From positions 62,001 through 126,000 of the forward strand of contig NZ_VWWP01000007.1 of NCBI RefSeq assembly GCF_011752975.1: a stretch of DNA of 64,000 bases, given 5' to 3'. The DNA is from Chryseobacterium sp. Tr-659 (GTDB lineage Bacteria > Bacteroidota > Bacteroidia > Flavobacteriales > Weeksellaceae). The notes beneath the pieces are model-generated. The model did not search any database, had not been told where the DNA came from, and was given only the letters and a program-made list of their open reading frames with translations. This document shows, in pieces, positions 62,080 through 64,000 of the stretch (its first letter is position 1; each line of letters begins with the position of its first letter). The translations under genes were made by a program, and so were the position numbers.

Positions 62080-62403
62080 ATGAAAGATACAAAGCCGGAT
62101 TACAGGCGGATCTACACTGATATCATTAATAAAAAATTTCCTGAGAAAAAAGATTCATGCCTATATATTCTGAATAAAGAAGAACTGTCAGCTCTGGATG
62201 TCATAACACTGAACACAATTATATTTGGTTCATTAGATACAGAATCTCGGGAATTCAACCAAAAACACAAATCTTATGATGTAGATTCTATCAGAAAAAT
62301 ACTGGATTACAAAAAAAATAATAATCTGAGTAATATTGAAATGTCAAAAAAGTTTAAACTCAGCAGAAATACAATTTCAAAATGGAATAAATTTTTTCAC
62401 TGA
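62080..62403 (+). CDS. Small HTH protein 2
   Basis: 107 residues. The C-terminal 30 residues form a helix-turn-helix (NLSNIEMSKKFKLSRNTISKWNKFF), similar in kind to that at the end of the preceding protein. The rest (KPDYRRIYTDIINKKFPEK ... EFNQKHKSYDVDSIRKILDYK) is unknown. It may bind the 16-bp box at its own promoter. A short membrane ORF starts 13 bp later. Confidence 0.65.
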   Translation: MKDTKPDYRRIYTDIINKKFPEKKDSCLYILNKEELSALDVITLNTIIFGSLDTESREFNQKHKSYDVDSIRKILDYKKNNNLSNIEMSKKFKLSRNTISKWNKFFH

Positions 62404-62416
62404 TGATAAAAAGGCT

Positions 62417-62590
62417 ATGACAGATTACAGTAATAAAGAGTTTAAAAAAAATAAAAAAAGTTATCACCGTATGTTATTTTTAAAAAAGAATATCATAATA
62501 ATTATTCTGTTTGCCCTATTTATTGCTTTCAATATTCTTCTTCTTATTTATATTATTTTTAAACTTCTGTATCATATTATTTTCAAGTAA
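62417..62590 (+). CDS. Very short membrane protein candidate
   Basis: 57 codons from the ATG at 62417: a basic N-terminus (KEFKKNKKSYHRMLFLKK) followed by one long hydrophobic segment of about 28 residues and a short C-terminus. Follows HTH protein 2 by 13 bp. It could be a leftover ORF of AT-rich DNA, but the positive charge then hydrophobic pattern is that of a real small protein. Confidence 0.4.
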   Translation: MTDYSNKEFKKNKKSYHRMLFLKKNIIIIILFALFIAFNILLLIYIIFKLLYHIIFK

Positions 62591-62679
62591 TTTTTTTTAA
62601 AAAAAACACAGAACCTATTTATAAATACTTTTTTATTGAGATTTGCACCACAAAGATTTTTAGTTTAAAAAAAAATTTA

Positions 62680-62687
62680 TAACTTCG
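62680..62687 (+). promoter_or_regulatory. -7 box of the tyr leader
   Basis: TAACTTCG, 7 of 8 positions of TAnnTTTG. Only four bases (TCCC) lie between it and the leader ATG at 62692, the same spacing as at the ilv leader. Confidence 0.5.
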
Positions 62688-62691
62688 TCCC

Positions 62692-62748
62692 ATGAATTTC
62701 AACAAAGAAACATATTATTATAGAATTTTTAACTCAGATCTGGGATAG
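62692..62748 (+). CDS. tyr leader peptide (Tyr/Phe-rich)
   Basis: Eighteen codons: MNFNKETYYYRIFNSDLG, stop TAG. Three consecutive Tyr codons (8-10) plus Phe at 3 and 13. It is followed by a strong terminator and then tyrA, the design of an attenuator sensing charged tRNA-Tyr (and Phe). The end of the ORF, GGGATAGGG over the stop codon, can pair imperfectly with the terminator 5' arm. Confidence 0.82.
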   Translation: MNFNKETYYYRIFNSDLG

Positions 62749-62769
62749 GGATTCTTATGAATATAATTT

Positions 62770-62803
62770 AAAACCTCGTCCTTGGCGAGGTTTTTTTATT
62801 TTT
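62770..62803 (+). terminator. tyr attenuator: intrinsic terminator
   Basis: AAAACCTCGTC / GGCGAGGTTTT (one T-G wobble), loop CTT, then a T run with one A. Ends about 17 bp before tyrA. Confidence 0.88.
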
Positions 62804-62818
62804 AAAAATTTATAAAAG

Positions 62819-63661
62819 ATGAAAATAAGTATTATAGGAGCAGGATTGATTGGTGGTTCTATGGCTTTAAAATTAAGAGAAAAAAACATGGCCAGCTTCA
62901 TCTATGGAATTGATAACAATAAACAACATATTACGGAAGCCCTGGATCTAAAAATAATTGATTCAGAAGCAACCCTGGAGCAAGGAATTAAAGATTCAGA
63001 TCTTATTATCCTTGCGATTCCTGTGGATGCGGCCAGAAAATTACTACCGCAGATTCTCGATCTTGTATCAGAGCATCAGACAGTGATGGATGCCGGTTCT
63101 ACAAAAGCAGGTATCGTTAATGCTGTCAGAAACCATCCGAAACGTTCAAGATTCGTAGCCTTTCACCCAATGTGGGGAACGGAAAACAGCGGCCCTAAAT
63201 CAGCTATTTCAGACAGTTTCTCTGGAAAAGCCGGAGTTATCTGCAACAAAGAAGAATCCGCAGAAGATGCATTGAGTATTGTTGAAAAAATTGTTGAAGC
63301 CCTTGATATGCATATGATCTATATGAATGCAGAAGATCATGACATCCACACGGCTTATATCTCTCATATTTCTCACATTACATCATATGCACTTGCCAAC
63401 ACCGTACTGGAAAAGGAACGTGAAGAGGAAACAATCTTCCAGCTTGCAAGTTCCGGTTTTTCAAGCACTGTCCGTCTTGCAAAATCTCATCCAGAAATGT
63501 GGGTTCCTATTTTTAAACAAAACAAAGAAAATGTACTGGACGTACTGAATGAACATATTACTCAGCTAAGAAAATTCAAATCTGCCTTAGAAAAGGAGAA
63601 CTTTGAATACCTTGAAGAGCTGATCACCAATGCCAACAGAATTAGAGGAATTTTAAGATAA
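62819..63661 (+). CDS. tyrA: Prephenate dehydrogenase
   Basis: 280 residues. NAD(P)-dependent oxidative decarboxylation of prephenate to 4-hydroxyphenylpyruvate in tyrosine synthesis. The Rossmann motif IIGAGLIGGSMALKLRE is at the N-terminus, followed by DLIILAIPVDAARKLLP, HPMWGTENSGPKSA and the His in DHDIHTAYISHISH. C-terminal helical domain for dimerisation (about 170-280). Monocistronic: a leader-peptide attenuator precedes it and a bidirectional terminator follows. Confidence 0.95.
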   Translation: MKISIIGAGLIGGSMALKLREKNMASFIYGIDNNKQHITEALDLKIIDSEATLEQGIKDSDLIILAIPVDAARKLLPQILDLVSEHQTVMDAGSTKAGIVNAVRNHPKRSRFVAFHPMWGTENSGPKSAISDSFSGKAGVICNKEESAEDALSIVEKIVEALDMHMIYMNAEDHDIHTAYISHISHITSYALANTVLEKEREEETIFQLASSGFSSTVRLAKSHPEMWVPIFKQNKENVLDVLNEHITQLRKFKSALEKENFEYLEELITNANRIRGILR

Positions 63662-63713
63662 ATCCTTTTTATACGATACAAAAAACCAACAGTTTTTACT
63701 TTTATTTTATTAA

Positions 63714-63745
63714 AAAATCCTTAGACATTATTGCCTAAGGATTTT
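63714..63745. terminator. Bidirectional terminator between tyrA and sdaA
   Basis: Perfect 11-bp stem AAAATCCTTAG / CTAAGGATTTT with a 10-base loop. Confidence 0.85.
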
Positions 63746-63771
63746 ATATTTTTGATAAAACTATTTACACA

Positions 63772-64000
63772 TTAACATTCCGGAACATTTACTGCAATAG
63801 CCAGCCCACCTTCAGATGTTTCTTTAAAGCGGTCGCTCATTGCCTGGGCTGTTTCCCACATCGTTTGGATTACTTCATCCAGGGTTACTCTTGCTTTCGC
63901 CGGATCACTTTCCAATGCGATGTTAGCGGCTGTAATTGCTTTCATTGCGCCCATTGTATTTCTTTCAATACATGGGATCTGCACAAGACCTTTGATCGGA
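63772..64000 (-). CDS. sdaA: L-serine ammonia-lyase (iron-sulphur type), C-terminal end
   Basis: The last 76 residues on the minus strand, the gene continuing past the window edge. [29 protein letters not shown] includes the conserved Cys of QIPCIERN, and the chain ends [11 protein letters not shown]. In characterised L-serine dehydratases of this type the Fe-S cluster is bound by conserved Cys and the C-terminal Cys tail can reach the active site, which fits the terminal Cys here. Converts serine to pyruvate and ammonia. Confidence 0.9.
   Translation of the reverse strand, partial: PIKGLVQIPCIERNTMGAMKAITAANIALESDPAKARVTLDEVIQTMWETAQAMSDRFKETSEGGLAIAVNVPEC

Noticed and set aside
61513..62403. 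Possible insertion sequence from the transposase-like HTHs
   Set aside because: No catalytic transposase domain, no terminal inverted repeats or target duplications seen.
1..64000. CRISPR array, rRNA, tRNA or prophage
   Set aside because: No regularly spaced repeats, no rRNA-like or cloverleaf sequence and no phage structural genes were found by eye.

Overview
The window comes from a low-GC (roughly one third G+C) flavobacterium, most likely Chryseobacterium or a close relative. This is inferred from the promoter elements (TAnnTTTG -7 boxes), the absence of clear Shine-Dalgarno sites, a type IX secretion sorting domain, DUF5686 outer-membrane proteins, a BT_3928-type DoxX protein, and core proteins of flavobacterial character (DnaG, ClpP, AlaS, PrfB). 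It is an ordinary chromosomal segment. I see no rRNA, tRNA, CRISPR array, insertion sequence or prophage.

Layout. 1-13 kb: DUF808 protein fragment, class C serine hydrolase, esterase lipoprotein, DedA, prfB, two small unknowns, FAD oxidoreductase, an odd AAA ATPase, an ABC exporter pair, and an ECF sigma / zinc anti-sigma / DoxX / MsrAB cluster. 13-28 kb: alaS, a second serine hydrolase, then two DUF5686 paralogues enclosing a PhoX-like phosphatase and a di-haem peroxidase, then an M28 peptidase. 28-36 kb: a complete branched-chain amino acid operon on the minus strand (ilvE-ilvD-ilvB-ilvN-ilvC-ilvA), preceded by two tandem leader-peptide attenuators. 36-48 kb: folP, a DUF1599 protein, a BT_3928 protein, a TerB-like protein, an S9 peptidase, tpiA, a membrane AraC regulator, a retropepsin-like protein, a phytase-like lipoprotein, a cobalamin riboswitch in front of a T9SS-secreted protein, and clpP. 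48-57 kb: dnaG, a GT51-like remnant, tsaE, an alanine dehydrogenase family gene, a LytS/LytTR two-component pair and a cation/proton antiporter. 57-64 kb: an unknown zinc-site protein, a membrane TPR regulator, a secreted protein, two small HTH proteins, tyrA behind its own Tyr/Phe leader peptide, and the end of a serine dehydratase gene.

The most interesting content is regulatory RNA. Two short peptides rich in Ile/Val codons (one contains VAVIIIVIII) lie in series before ilvE. Each is followed by a strong intrinsic terminator, and the 3' end of each leader ORF is complementary to the 5' arm of its own terminator, so antitermination is expected when ribosomes stall at Ile/Val codons. A third leader with YYY and two Phe codons precedes tyrA with the same layout. 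The first ilv leader and the tyr leader start 4 nt after a -7 promoter box, which suggests leaderless translation of the leader peptide. Other points of interest: a B12 riboswitch driving a T9SS cargo protein with an internal duplication, a DnaG whose zinc ligands are mostly replaced, an AAA protein with altered Walker motifs, a redox-type sigma/anti-sigma set with MsrAB, and three copies of a 16-bp box around the genes at 60-62 kb.
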